A stretch of DNA of 64,000 nt, taken from contig CM044305.1 in assembly GCA_024291935.2 (NCBI GenBank), forward strand, positions 91,504,397 through 91,568,396, in the 5' to 3' direction. A program made the position numbers and the translations under genes. The first letter of the stretch is position 1; each line of letters opens with the position of its first letter. The DNA is from Okapia johnstoni (lineage: Eukaryota; Chordata; Mammalia; Artiodactyla; Giraffidae). The notes under the pieces are model-generated. The model did no database searches. It had not been told where the DNA came from and worked only from the letters and a program-made list of their open reading frames with translations. Positions 11,950-23,164 of the stretch are shown here, one piece after another.

Positions 11950-13375
11950 CATAAGGTGTGAGCTTCATTCACTCATTCACCTATTCAACAAATATTTGTT
12001 CGTGCTTAGCATGTGCCAGGCACTTTGATGCTTGGGATGTATCAGTGAACAAATCAAAGATTGTGACCTCTTGGAGCATAGTGTAGTGCAACCTGGAAGG
12101 AGGGGTGGATGGAGAGAACAGAAGAAAAGCAGTATAGTACGTTCAAAAGTGATAAAGTGCTATATTTTTTCAAGTAGAGTAGGATAAGGAGAAGTGGAAA
12201 TGCTGGAGAGGTTGAAAGTTGACAGGATTAAATAGAAGGGTCAGGGTAGGCCTCACAGAGAAGCTAAGATTTGAACAAACACTTGAGGAAGATAAGGCAA
12301 TAAGATATGTGAATATCATGTACCTTTTGAAGAGCATTCAAGGCAGAGGGAACAGGCAGCCAAATCCCTAACGGTGAGAGGGTGCCTGGGTGTTATAGGA
12401 ACAAGGCAGCCAGTATTGCTAGAGTGGCATCATCAAGGGACAAAGTGGCAGGAGAGGAGGTCAAAGAGGTATTGTATGGAGGTGGGAGTGGAGAAAGGGG
12501 GGATGGGGTTCTCCATGCAAATCCTGTAGGACCTTGTAGGCTGTTATAAGGATTTTGGTTTTTACTACAAGTCAATAAGGATTTTGGTTTTTACTACAAG
12601 TCAAACTGAAAGCATTTGTAGGCTTTTGAGAAGAGTGTTAACATGATCTGACTTAGTATTTTATAACAGTCTCTCTGGATCTGTGTTGAGAATAGATGGT
12701 GAGGGGGTTGTGGGTTAAATTGTGTCCCCCCCCAAAAGATATGATCACGTCCTTACCCCTCTTCCTGTACCTATGAATGTGCTCTTGTTAGAAACAGGGT
12801 CTTTGCAAATATAATCAAGTTAAGATGAGGTCGTACTGAATTAACATGGGCCCTAACCCAGTTAACTAACATTTTTACAAGAGGAGGGGACTTTGGGCAC
12901 ACAGACACACACAGAGAAGAGACAGCTATGTGGAGACACACAAACACATAAGAACACCACAAGAAGACAGAGGCAGAGATAGGAATGATGTGTCTACAAG
13001 CCAGGGAAGGCGACAGATGGCTGGCAACCCCCAGAAGTTGGGATAGACACACTGTTCCTCAGAAGCTCAAGAAGGAGTCAGCCCTAATGACACCCTGATT
13101 TCAGACTGCTAGCCTCTAGAACTATGAGAGAATAAGTGTCTGTTGTTTTAAGTGCCCAGTTTGTGATACTTTGATATGCCAGCCCTAAGAAACTAATATA
13201 GGTCAAGTGTGGAAACAGTTAGGAGGCTATTGCTATAGTCCAGGCAAGAGATGGTGGGGGTCAGGATCAGAGTAGTGACAATAGAGACAGTGAGAAGCCA
13301 TCAGATCCTGAATACATTATGAAGGTACAGCCAACAGAATCTGCTGATGTATAGGATATGAAGTGCAAGAAATAT
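11950..13375 (+). repeat. Ancient unassigned repeat split by an LTR
   Basis: 11950-12716 and 13198-13375 read as two halves of one old repeat with an LTR between them. Relatives are at about 6840-8160 and 27440-27740. A perfect 29-bp tandem duplication lies at 12546-12603. No coding. Confidence 0.45.
12717..13197 (+). repeat. MaLR-type LTR (MLT1-like)
   Basis: The general layout matches ERVL-MaLR LTRs: 'aaattgtgtcccccc' start, 'gggtctttgcaaatataatc', 'agttaagatgaggtc', and an ending 'ccctaagaaactaata'. It is about 480 bp, with no internal retroviral sequence beside it, so it is probably a solo LTR. Confidence 0.65.
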
Positions 13376-13924
13376 TCGCTGTTATTATCTGCATGAATAA
13401 TTTAAATATTTATAAACATGATGCCTATATCGATAAATGTGTATTTTTTCATTCTCCCAAATATCCTGCATTTGAGACTACTCAAGCAAGTTTGCCAGGG
13501 AAATTAAAAAGTAGCTTATTTTGCTGTGTGATCAAGGAGTAAATCACATTACTTGTCTGAGTCTTAATATCCTACTTGGTAAAACAAGAAGATTGGGTTC
13601 CATTGTGTGAGTGTATGATCTTGTTATTATCAGGTGCCTTGTTGTTTTGGTATTGATAAAGGTTCTAGAGGAGTAAACTGTTGTCTGTCTTTCATATTTG
13701 AAAAATCTATCTCCAAGTCTGAGAACCTTCAAATAACAAAACTCTGTCCTCTGTTGTTTACACTCTGCCATGTGATACTTGACTACATGAAGGAGTGACC
13801 TCCTGCAACAGAAGCAGAGTCCTCACCACTGGAATGCCATAGTAGTGCCCTCCATCAGTGTGTTTATATTGACATTTTAGGAGGGTAATGAATTTATAAG
13901 ACAAGATAATATTAGTGCTAATGA
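13376..13924. other. Unique stretch
   Basis: No gene, RNA or recognised repeat seen. The longest frames are under 80 codons with no coding character. Confidence 0.4.
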
Positions 13925-14265
13925 TAATAGCAAACATTTATATAGGGTTGGCTATGTGAGAAAGGGGTAGCAAAGGATGAGATGGTTAGATAGCATAACC
14001 GTCTCAGTGGACATGAATTGGAGCAAACTCTGGGAGATAGTGGAGGACAGAGGAGTGTAACATGCTGCAGTCCATGGGGTCACAAATAGACGGACACGAC
14101 TTAGCGATTGGACAACAACATGTCAGGGATTACTCTAAGGGTTTTAAAGATATTAACTCACCCAATCCTCACAATACTCCTATGAGTTAGGTACAATTAT
14201 AACTCCTATTGTATGAACAGGGAAACTGATGCACAGAGCAACTAGGAAACATTCTTTTATTATAT
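13925..14265 (+). repeat. MIR split by a BovB 3' end
   Basis: 13925-13957 and about 14122-14265 are two halves of one MIR ('aacatttatat...' and 'ttaactcacccaatcctcac'). The BovB tail sits between them. Confidence 0.65.
13959..14121 (+). mobile_element. BovB 3' end, short copy
   Basis: Sense BovB terminal sequence runs from 'aaggatgagatggtta' to the terminal ACAACAACA. About 160 bp; an extreme 5' truncation, as is usual for this LINE. It is the only clear sense-oriented BovB piece in the window. Confidence 0.85.
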
Positions 14266-14625
14266 TAATAAAGGATCTTATATCAGGGGGAAAAATGAAG
14301 TCCTTTTAAAAGAATGAAAATAGACATGATAAAATGCAAAGTAGTTTGGAGACTAAATGTCAAGGAAAGTAGTTTTGTCAGAATCCCAGAAACTAATTCT
14401 GATGGGGTCCATAACAAAATCAGTGTTGGCACTGAGCCTCTTCCTGTCACCAACTCTTGTTGACATTGGTTCTCTAAGGAGGAAAGAGAGACTGAGAACT
14501 AGGCCTCCGGGCACCTGAGTGCAACATTGTCAGCCACCAAACACCTGTTAGATCTGATTCCCAAGAAGTTTTGAAATGAATCCTGGTCTTGTTTCTAAGT
14601 CATTCCCTTGCTACGTCTTGAAAAA
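14266..14625. other. Unique stretch
   Basis: Nothing coding or repetitive recognised. Confidence 0.4.
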
Positions 14626-14640
14626 TTAGACTGTCACTTT

Positions 14641-14879
14641 CTTTTTTAAAATCCTTTTCTCTTTATTTATTTTTTTAAGATTTATTTGTTTATGTATTTT
14701 TGGCTGCACTGGGTCTTTGTTGCTACATGCGGGCTTTCTCCAGTTACAGTGGCCCAGTAGTTGCGGCACATAGGCTTTAGTTGTTCTCTGGCATGTGGCA
14801 TCTTCCAGCACCAGGGATCGAAATGGTGTCCCCTGCATTGGTAGGTGGATTCTTAATCACTAGACCACCAGGAAAGCCC
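14641..14879 (-). mobile_element. CHR-type tRNA SINE
   Basis: The minus strand begins with the CHR head (14870s, GGGCTTTCCTGGTGGTC) and ends in an A-rich tail. An imperfect 15-bp flank repeat (14626-14640 against 14880-14894) is the likely target-site duplication. Confidence 0.85.
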
Positions 14880-14894
14880 TTAGACCATCATTTT

Positions 14895-15333
14895 TTAAAT
14901 GTGTATAAACCTCCTCTCACTTGAGATTCCAGAGCCAAAGTTTCTTTTCACCTTCCTACTTCCTAGAAAATCACAAGGATTACTATTTTGGACACTCCAG
15001 TCCCTCTCTGTTTCAAGCCTCACAACCTTTGTCTGGTCCATCTTTCTGTTAAGCCCAGGCTGGGTACCAATCAGACTATAGCCAAGGTGCATTGTCAGTG
15101 TGTGTAGCCAATTTGATGATGGAAGAATCATCATTCAGCAACAAGGCTAATCAAAGTCTGAAGAGATCATTAATCTATTTGACAAAATAGTAGGACTTAA
15201 ATCTATCACATGATTAAGAACATGGGCTTGTTCCCCAACCAAATCGAAAGTGGTGAGCAACCTTTGAAGCTGGAAGAGAGTAGCTTGGGGGCTGATCAAA
15301 GGAAACCACTTTACACTGCCAGCAGCATTAGAC
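14895..15333. other. Unique stretch
   Basis: No gene or named repeat recognised. Confidence 0.4.
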
Positions 15334-15338
15334 TCTGT

Positions 15339-15378
<40 letters not shown>
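15334..15378. repeat. (TG)n microsatellite
   Basis: About 45 bp of nearly pure TG, with one GA interruption near its start. It directly abuts the Bov-tA copy that follows, about 1 kb upstream of CCDC160 exon 1. Confidence 0.95.
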
Positions 15379-15380
<2 letters not shown>

Positions 15381-15582
15381 GTCGCTCAGTCCTATGTGAC
15401 TCTTTGCGACCCCATGGACTGTAACTTTCCAGGCTCCTCTGTCCATGGGATTCTCCAGGCAAGAATACTGGAGTGAGTTGCCAAGCCCTTCTCCAGAGGA
15501 TCTTCCCAACCCAGGGATCGAACCCATGTCTCCCGCATTATAGGCAGATTCTTTACTGTCTGAGCCACCAGGGAAGCCCAGT
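15379..15582 (-). mobile_element. Bov-tA SINE
   Basis: Full-length on the minus strand. The head is at 15582 (GGGCTTCCCTGGTGGCTCAG), a box-B-like GGTTCGATCCCTGGG follows, and the BovB tail ends at about 15379, merging into the TG microsatellite. Confidence 0.92.
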
Positions 15583-15599
15583 GTTGGAATAGCTGCCTT

Positions 15600-15719
15600 C
15601 AAGAATACTGGAGTGGGTTGCCATGCTCTCCTCCAGGGGATCTTTCCAACCCAGGGATTGAACCCAGGTCTCCTGCATTGCAGGCGGATTCTTTACCATC
15701 TGAGCCATCAGGGAAGCCC
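15600..15719 (-). mobile_element. Bov-tA SINE, 3'-truncated
   Basis: A second minus-strand copy retains head and middle but lacks the BovB tail. It lies 17 bp from the previous copy and about 200 bp upstream of the CpG island. Confidence 0.88.
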
Positions 15720-16348
15720 CGTTGCCAGCAGCTGGTTTTAAATTCAAATAGGGGCAAGAGTGGTTTAGAGAAATTCCTAGGTGATGGGTGAGGATCCCAT
15801 GGGCTAGCTGGGGAACCAGCCTGGTCTCCCATAGGCGGGCGACCAGGACACATGCTTTCCTCATACAGGCCCTTAGAACCTTGGTCAGAGGCAGGAATTC
15901 CGGCCAGACCATTGTGCTGACTAGCAAGGATGTGCGTGGGGGGCGGGGTGTGCAATTCCCACGTTGTTAGGGACTCTGAACCAAATCCAGGCGACCTTCC
16001 AGAGCTGACCGTCCTCGAGGGAACGTCACTAAACTGCAGGCCTAGGGATTATCCACATGCCACTCCCTCCTCCCCAACAATCGCAGTGTCCAGGTGGCTT
16101 TGTGAGTCACCCAGACACTCCGTAATAGGCCCACCCATGGGCGGGGCTGCCTCGCAGTTTCTCACTCCTTCCCGCCCTGACTCTTCTCTCCTGCTCTTCA
16201 AGCTCGGCTTTCGTACAGGCAGAACCCACCGCAGCGCCCGCCCCACCGGGCCTTCTCGGTGCTCAGGCGGGCTGTGACTACCGCCAGGCAGCGCAGGGCC
16301 CCGCGCGCCGGGCAGCGGCGCGCGGGTCCCTTTAAATCGGGCAGGCCG

Positions 16349-16361
16349 GTTGTCAGGCAAC
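16349..16361 (+). promoter_or_regulatory. X-box (RFX-type) palindromic motif
   Basis: GTTGTCAGGCAAC fits the X-box consensus RYYNYY-N(1-3)-RRNRAC at every position, with a 1-nt spacer. RFX factors binding such sites drive many ciliary and testis genes; that is general knowledge of the family. Its place 13 bp before the exon 1 ATG, inside the CpG island, suggests a core-promoter role. Occupancy is not shown by sequence. Confidence 0.6.
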
Positions 16362-16520
16362 GGCACGGCCCACGATGGCGCTGCACTGCAGAGGCTCTGC
16401 CCCCGGCCGGCGCGGCCAGGTCGCTGTGGCCAGCGCCGAACCCAAGTCATCTGCCCGCCGCTGGAGGCCATCTTCAGGGAAGAAGGGCCAGGGCCCACTG
16501 GACCCCACCCACGCCGCCAG
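16362..16520 (+). other. CCDC160: CCDC160 exon 1 (5' exon; start approximate)
   Basis: The 3' border is a strong donor, CCAG followed by GTACGT at 16521. The transcription start cannot be read from sequence; I place it near the X-box and the TTTAAAT element, so the start is approximate. By homology with human this would be a 5' untranslated exon. It contains ATG 16375 in strong context (A at -3, G at +4), which opens a frame of 48 codons plus two bases up to the donor. The encoded stretch is basic and rich in Arg, Ser and Pro. Alternative donors near 16753-16757 (GGTAGGTGAG) are possible. Confidence is high for the donor, moderate for use of the ATG. Confidence 0.65.
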
Positions 16521-17626
16521 GTACGTCTGCACCAAGTCAGGCCGGGGCTTCCCAGGTTCGCCCCTCGCCCTCCCTGGGTGACCCGGGCGGAGGCACCGTG
16601 CTCCCTGCCTCGACGCCCACTGCGGTTTCCTCGCTCTTCAGGGCTCCGGCCAGGAACTGGCAGGCGTTTGGGAACGAAGGTGACTGGGCGTGGAAGTCGG
16701 GGTGTGGAAGGAGTGGGGTCAGGCCTCGTCCCTGCTTTCTCCCAGCCAAGGGGTAGGTGAGGGTAGGGCCTGGGGAGGTGGGAGGTGTCACCTGCAGTGG
16801 CGTCCCGGGCAGCACCCGAGCCTCGCCATCTCCTCTGCATGGGAAGCTGCGGTGGCAGGAGTTTAGTTAACCATTTACAGAGAAAACCCCCAAACTCTGC
16901 ATGCTTAGATGCAGCTTTATAGTAAAAATGTGACTTTCATACTAATAATGTACTCAGCCTTTCAGAATTAAGGTGACTTTGTATCTTTTCTTCTAGAAGG
17001 AGTAACTCCACACTAATAACAAAGAATTGGGGGTAAGAACTGTTCACAGGGCCCAGTTTTCAATGGTTCTTGGCTTCACTCTCAATATCCGCCAAACAAT
17101 AGACAAGACAGTTTGTCCCGTGAAGTGGATGCTTGGCTCATATGTGAGGACCCTGAAAGATTAAGGCAAAAATCAGGATCACTTTCCTTTTTAATGGTTT
17201 TTCAAAATATCTGGACACTCTGGAGGAGGGAGCCAAGGCTTTGGCTCCAGCCTCTGCTAACGTGGCTCTTGGCATGCTCCTTACTAACAAGCATGCTTCT
17301 GTGGCCGCCAGTGGTGGCTCATTTGTTCAGTAGTTGCTAAAAAAGCAAGATGGTACAGTGTTGAGTAAGATGCCACCATGATCGTCCTCCCATCTGATAT
17401 TTGCGTTTCTGGAGGAAGGAAGACTTAACGGCGTAATAGCTGGGAAATTGGGTTGACAAGTTAAAATGAAAACTTGCTTCAAAGTGTCTGATGTTGCATT
17501 TCAGATCAGCCAAACAACATTAAGGCTATCACTTGTAATTTTAAGCTGCATCTCAGAGATTAACACAGATTTGGGCATTCTGGTTAATTATATTTTCTAA
17601 TTAAGCTGTGGCATTTTCTTTTTCAG
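16521..17626 (+). other. CCDC160: CCDC160 intron 1
   Basis: It is bounded by GTACGT and TTCTTTTTCAG. It is repeat-free apart from the CpG-island shoulder. A possible 36-nt cassette exon lies at 16997-17032 (acceptor TTTTCTTCTAG, donor GTAAGA). Confidence 0.6.
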
Positions 17627-17684
17627 TCCAACCTGGAGAAGGAGAGCAGTGACAACCAACAGAAGACCTCGGAGTTCAGGAACT
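17627..17684 (+). other. CCDC160: CCDC160 exon 2 (58 nt)
   Basis: A pyrimidine-rich acceptor (TTTCTTTTTCAG) and a consensus donor GTAAGT (17685) define a 58-nt exon. Joined to exon 1 at phase 2, the frame from ATG 16375 reads through all 19 codons without a stop (Arg-rich, beginning P-T-W-R-R-R) and hands over to exon 3 at phase 0. A second frame (S-N-L-E-K-E-S-S...) is also open but ends in a TGA created exactly at the exon 2/exon 3 junction and has no ATG in exon 1. Untranslated status is the default by homology. Confidence 0.6.
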
Positions 17685-20581
17685 GTAAGTACCGTTGTGC
17701 TGGCTGAGAGCTTGCTATGGGTGTTGAGAAGCACAGAGCCTCACCCAACATAAATCTTCAATCTTTTAACAAGACCATTAGTCTGCACTGTCAGCACGCT
17801 ATCAAAAATGCCTCATAGAAATACAAAAGAAAAGTGTCCTAAAGACTTTAGCTGACCAAATAAACTTTGAGGGAAAAATAAAAGTTCTTTCCCTAAAATG
17901 CCACCCACAAAACCTCATAAGCCAAAGGAGAAATTACAAGTATTTATAGAAACTCAATTAGAATCAAAACATTATAGAATTTTCAGGAAGAAGATTAAGA
18001 ATTATTCACTCAACAAATATTTATTGAGAGCTACTATGTGTCAGGTAACAACAAGGGGTACAATGGTGAATAAGATGCCAGGAGATCTCAGCATATTGGT
18101 AAAATGAAACTGTATGAAATGATGCTGAAGCACAGAAAAAACTTGCACAGTCATCCTTGCTAATCTTCAAACTGATGCCCCAATTGTAATATTTCTAAGA
18201 TGTTTATTGGTGGCTCTGAAAAACACTGGGACATTTGGTAAGTTCATGGCAAAGCAATTAATGATTTAAAAAATGTAAGTCTCTTTGGTGTAGAAAGACT
18301 ACCACTCTTCTGCTTAGAATCAATTTTGCTTGGAAATCTGGGGACATCAACAACTTACAGGATTTAGGGCTAATTCTTCCATGAAGATACAGCTCAAATT
18401 AATGTAAGATTCAAGTTTAAGATCCCCTCTACTTACCTTAATAGTACTTTCTTTTTCTTAAACTGGCTTTTTCTGAGGTCTGATGACTTCAGACTGGCAA
18501 CTCTGAAGCACATATCTTTGGAGAAGGGTTGGGTTGTTGGTTGATGTTCCAAGGGAAGGTAAGGAAAATCTAAAAAAGAACAAAACCCATTGTGTACAGT
18601 ATAAAATTGCTTGCATTTTCGTTTTCACTAATTTCACTTAACCACCTGGAAAAAGGTATATTGGCCGTATATTACACCTGAAGAAACTGAGGTTCACAAA
18701 AGGTAAGTTTTTACGAAGTTCTAAAATGTGGGAGCCAAGATACCTGACTTCTTCAGTCTTTTTTTTTTTCGTTAGAGTTGACACAATTCCTTTCTCAAGA
18801 ACTTTATTTTCCTTCTTCCCCACAATTTTGCATGGCAAAACATGTTTACCCACCTTCTTTCAGACAGCTTTGGAGAGTCCTCATAATGGAGAAGCTCCAA
18901 TAGAGGGGGCAGGTCAGAATCTTCTGGAGCAAGGGAAGAGAGTAACGGTGGCAGTGTTTTGTGCTTGGAAACAGGGGAAGCATAAAAATAGGTTGAGAAC
19001 TACTGCTTTTATGTGAGAACAGATTGGACAGTTAGTTGGGCAATGAAGGAAGGCCAGTGATCTTCTTTGTAACAAACTTTTCTATTCCTATCTTGGCCAA
19101 CCAGTTTTTCTGAGGGTTGAGAGAACTAAAACCATCCAAGAATAATGGGAAAAAATTCCCTGGGCTAAGAAGGGCCTTTTGTCTTCCCCCTTACTGCCCC
19201 TAAGCTGTGACTAAAAGCCACAGTTTTATTTGAGTGTGGCTGAAGGGCTGAGGTTTATGACATAAGGTTGTCTATCACAGGTTGGAAATGACCTTTTCTA
19301 AACATCACTCCCAGTTTACAAAGTTTGGGGCGAAGCACTGTTGCAAGATGGGAAAAAGCTGGAGGTTTCCCCGTCCCTGGATCCCCCTGCCTGGAAGAAT
19401 ATTTGCCTTTTGCAGGCAGATCGAGATTTATGCAAAAGAGATGCTCCTGACATTTTGAAATAAAATCTAATGTAAATGAGATAAGGAAATAGAGAAAAAA
19501 GATCTTTGATTTTTATGTCATCAAATTTCCCTAAAGCATGTGATTTAAAGTATGAATATTTTAGAAAATAATTAGATTTCCTATATTTGATCACTTATCC
19601 ATCTTAATATGAGCATATTCCCCAGGGCCCCATACCTTGAAAATGAAAATGAGATCGTTTAGTGGGTTTCTCCTTTCACAATAAAAAGTGTATTTGTTTC
19701 TGGAGCTATTTGAAGACAGATATGCATTCACTTAAGATTTTTATGTAATAGTTTACCTAAAAATCCATAATAAGTGATCACTCTTCACTTAGCTCTCAAC
19801 AATTACACAATGTTATATTACATTATAAATCATTTTCAATTTATTTTATCAGTGGTTCCCAAATTCTTGAGGTGAGTAGAAACCATTTCCATGAGTCAAT
19901 AAATTTTCTTACTCCACTAAGACACACTACTACTTTACCTTTGCAAAAATAAGGAAGTCACCAAAGGATGAATGGTGACTAACTAGAATAATCAGAGGAG
20001 TCCATTATCAATTCACGTTAGACACAAATGAATACATGTAGCCATATAATGGAAAGCATGCAGTCCCTAGGACTTCTGGGAGATCACTGGCTTAGAGGAC
20101 TACTAACGTCATTTTTGTCATATGACTTTATATTGTTTTCCTGTGTTCTGGCTATTTGTTTCTTTAAGTGTTTCATTTCTCTTGGACCTCCTTCCCCTAC
20201 CCTTCGGTCCTTCAACACCCAATATTGTGTTGGGTAGGCACTTGTAATAAAAAGTGTTTGCAACTGACCCACTAAAAAGGCATGCTTATTCTCTCAATAA
20301 TGGCTCTGGTTTGATTTGCCTTATTCTGCGACAAATTACCTAGTCAAGTTTATTGAAAGCAAAATGGCTGCCATGCCAGGCTAGAGGAAGGAGTGTCATT
20401 GTCTCAAAGCATATTTCTTGTCTTTGCCAGAGAATACTAATGTCATACTTGTTCTGCGGAAAAAACAAAGAGCACAATTTGTGAAGAGAAAATGAGCCTG
20501 GAACCTTTTACCCCCAGTCTGGGCTTTGCCATCCTCTGTGACTCAATTTGGGAACAATCCCTTAAAGCATATCTTGCCAAT

Positions 20582-20635
20582 GAAAGAGGAAAAAAAGAAA
20601 GAGAAAGGAAAGAAAGAAAGGGAGAGAGAAAGAAG
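20582..20635 (+). repeat. Polypurine tract
   Basis: 54 consecutive purines, mainly GAAA/GGA units. Such mirror-like purine runs can form triplex (H-DNA). It is intronic in CCDC160. Confidence 0.9.
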
Positions 20636-21069
20636 CAGTTCAGAGACCTCTTGACCCTGCCCTGTGTAAGCCAGGGGAGGGAAATTCCAAAAGGCTTTTC
20701 AAACCTTTCTCTTTCTGTCCTTTGATATGTGACATGCAATTCTCCTTACCCTCCTCCATTCATTTTTCCTCTCTCCTTTTGTGGCCCTTTAAAAAACACC
20801 TAAGCTCTGAAAATAGTGGGTTGTTTTCTTTCAATCTGTGGAATGAAACCTATCAGAAGAATAAAGAGAAATTTTAGAATAAGCGCTGACCTGGGAGACA
20901 GGGTCTCAGTTTTACCACTATAGGCTGTGAGGACTTGGACAAGTCACTTAACTTCTTTGAGCCTCAGTTATAAAATAAGTGGACTCTTCCCAGTTCTGTG
21001 AAAAGCATTGGCTGTATCAGGAAATTGTACAGAGGCCCAGGAAAGAAAGGTGGTGACACTGAAAAAAAA

Positions 21070-21088
21070 ATGTGTGTATGTGTGTGTG

Positions 21089-21121
<33 letters not shown>
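21070..21121. repeat. TG/TA compound microsatellite
   Basis: A TG run passes into a TA run with a single CA interruption. Confidence 0.9.
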
Positions 21122-21385
21122 CCAGAGATTTATGGGAGGGTTGGAGATAGAGGTGACTTTTCCAAGGTGCAAAATCATTAATGAAAAGAGCTTTCTATTT
21201 TAGCCTTTATCTACACCCAGACCTCTATCTCAGATTTGTCATTATTGCTATCTGCAAGTATAAAGTGGCCTCACCTGACTTGCCCTGCTGCACACCTCTT
21301 CCCTGATCAACCTCACTGATACCTTTTACTCAGAATTTGGTAGGAAGAATAATAGTAATCTCTCTCCCACTGCTACCTGATTAGA

Positions 21386-21506
21386 AGCATTTTTTGGGCC
21401 ACTCTGCACAACTTGTGGGATCTTAGTACCCCAACCAGGGTTGGAACCTGAGCCCTCAGCAGTGAAAGCATGCAGTTCTAACCACTGGACTGCCAGGGAA
21501 TTCCCT
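21386..21506 (-). mobile_element. CHR-type SINE (short form)
   Basis: The minus strand begins GGGAATTCCCTGGCAGTCCA at about 21505 and ends in the AAAA tail near 21390. It lies in CCDC160 intron 2, antisense to the gene. The flanks 'agaagcattttt' (21382) and 'agatgcattttt' (21507) form an imperfect target-site duplication. Confidence 0.85.
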
Positions 21507-23164
21507 AGATGCATTTTTAAACTCTTAGAGAGTTGTCTGGTAAAAATTTGACTGCTAAAAACTGTGACTGGCAATTAGCATCTTTTCTCTTTTCTCTGTT
21601 CCTTTCCTTTATGATCACTGTAATAATCCCCAGCATTTGAATTCATGTTTCTAGAGAGGAGAGCAAGTGCGATTATGGTCATCTTCCTCTTTAAGGGCAG
21701 ATACATCATTGATGCTTCTGGATGGTGACTAATAGGATAACAAAGTCAGAGAGGACTATTTCAAGAGAAAGCAGAGGATGCTCCAATGGCAAATATTGAT
21801 ACATATGATGAATTTCAAGTCTCGACTTACTACTGTGGTCTGATTGACTAAACTTAAAGTTTGGGTTACAGCTTTTGAACCAATCATTTTAACACCTTCA
21901 CTGAATATTTGTACCTTTTCCTTTCCTCAAAGCCAAATACTTGTCAGTGGAGATATATCCTTGGGTATAATGAGTTACCTTCCCTCTTCTTTTGAGGGGA
22001 AGGTGTCAGGCATGTAGGTATTGAGTTTATTCTCTCATTGTCTGTAGCAAGAAAAATTTGTTAGAATTTAAGCTATATTTGTTAAAAAAAATCAAAAAGT
22101 AATATACCAAAGAGTGGTTATCTCAGTGCCATGGGATCATGAGGAATATTTCTGTGTGTGTGTGTGATTTTCTGTATTTTCCAAAATTTTACAGATAACA
22201 TGCATGACTATTAGCATCTTTATATGAAATATTATATTGATATAACATTTATACTCTTTAATAATATTAAAGAAAATATTAATTTAAAAATAAACACAAC
22301 TGCCATTTTTGTTACCAAGATAAAACTACATTTGTGTGCATAGGAAAAATAGATGCAAACATACTTTGATTTTTCTCAGTGCTGATGTTGCAAATATATT
22401 GCAGCAATTTAATGTAAAAATGAATAAAGTGATCCCCTCCTTTTTCTTCCCACCCTTTAGTGGTAACTGCAGTCACCAGTTTGGTGGCTTCAGATGCCAG
22501 TGGCCCATCAGTGTGTTGCTTGGGTCCTTCTTTCTCCCTTTTCTCAAAAGTAGTCACTGATCAAATATTTTTGTGTTTTAGGAAAGCTGTATGTTATGGA
22601 CTCTCTGAATAGGGAAGACTCCCTCTGAAACAAGATAAATATCCTGTAACTTTTGTAAATTTAGAAAGTTGGTTGTGGCTTAATATGCTAATTTTTCATC
22701 TATTTTTCATCTAGAAACCCATTGGGTGGCATTAGTATTTCCAATTGTTGACATTCGGTTCTCATCATGAAGTTGCTGTCAAAATGGATTGAATTCTGTA
22801 CACTTGGCAGTCTTGCCTAAAAGCAAAGCCCAAGACTGGAATAACAGGAATTTACAGGTCAAGACAGAAGGGCATTTGGCAGAGTTAGTCATAAGGAAGT
22901 CTGCATGGTATACTTTACCAAAAGCAGCTCACATTGCATTAAGCACTGATGTTTTAGTCACTTTAAAGAATGAATAAACAGTAGTCCAACCAAATAGAAC
23001 TAGAAAAAAAAATCAAGCACATTGGAAACACAGGCTTACCTATTAATTAAAAATCACTTATACTGTTTTGAAACAGTCTGTTTTCATGTTGCTTTCTCAT
23101 AGGATTATTTTCTGTATAATAAATAGCCAAGCCAAGCTTGTCCATTTATTGGTTATACTTCATA

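Larger units (their letters stand above)
15930..16850 (+). promoter_or_regulatory. CCDC160: CpG-island promoter of CCDC160
   Basis: This is the only long GC- and CpG-rich stretch in the window and it covers predicted exon 1. Visible motifs are GC boxes GGGCGGGG at 15941-15948 and GGGCGGGGC at 16139-16147, an AP-1-like TGAGTCA at 16103-16109, an AT-rich TTTAAAT at 16331-16337, the X-box at 16349-16361 and a YY1-like GCCATCTT at 16467-16474. High GC leaves long stop-free frames on both strands (up to 263 codons on the minus strand), which I do not read as genes. Transcription may be bidirectional, as is common for CpG islands, but nothing here shows that. Confidence 0.85.

Noticed and set aside
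16259..16760. Other long + strand frames in the CpG island (136-165 codons)
   Set aside because: Same GC effect. They run through the exon 1 donor into the intron, and the one that would join exon 2 at phase 0 lacks an ATG and meets a TGA at the exon 2/3 junction.
16049..16840. 263-codon open frame on the minus strand over the CpG island
   Set aside because: High GC lowers stop frequency on both strands. The translation is low-complexity (Arg/Pro/Gly) and has no recognisable domain. It overlaps CCDC160 exon 1 and the promoter.
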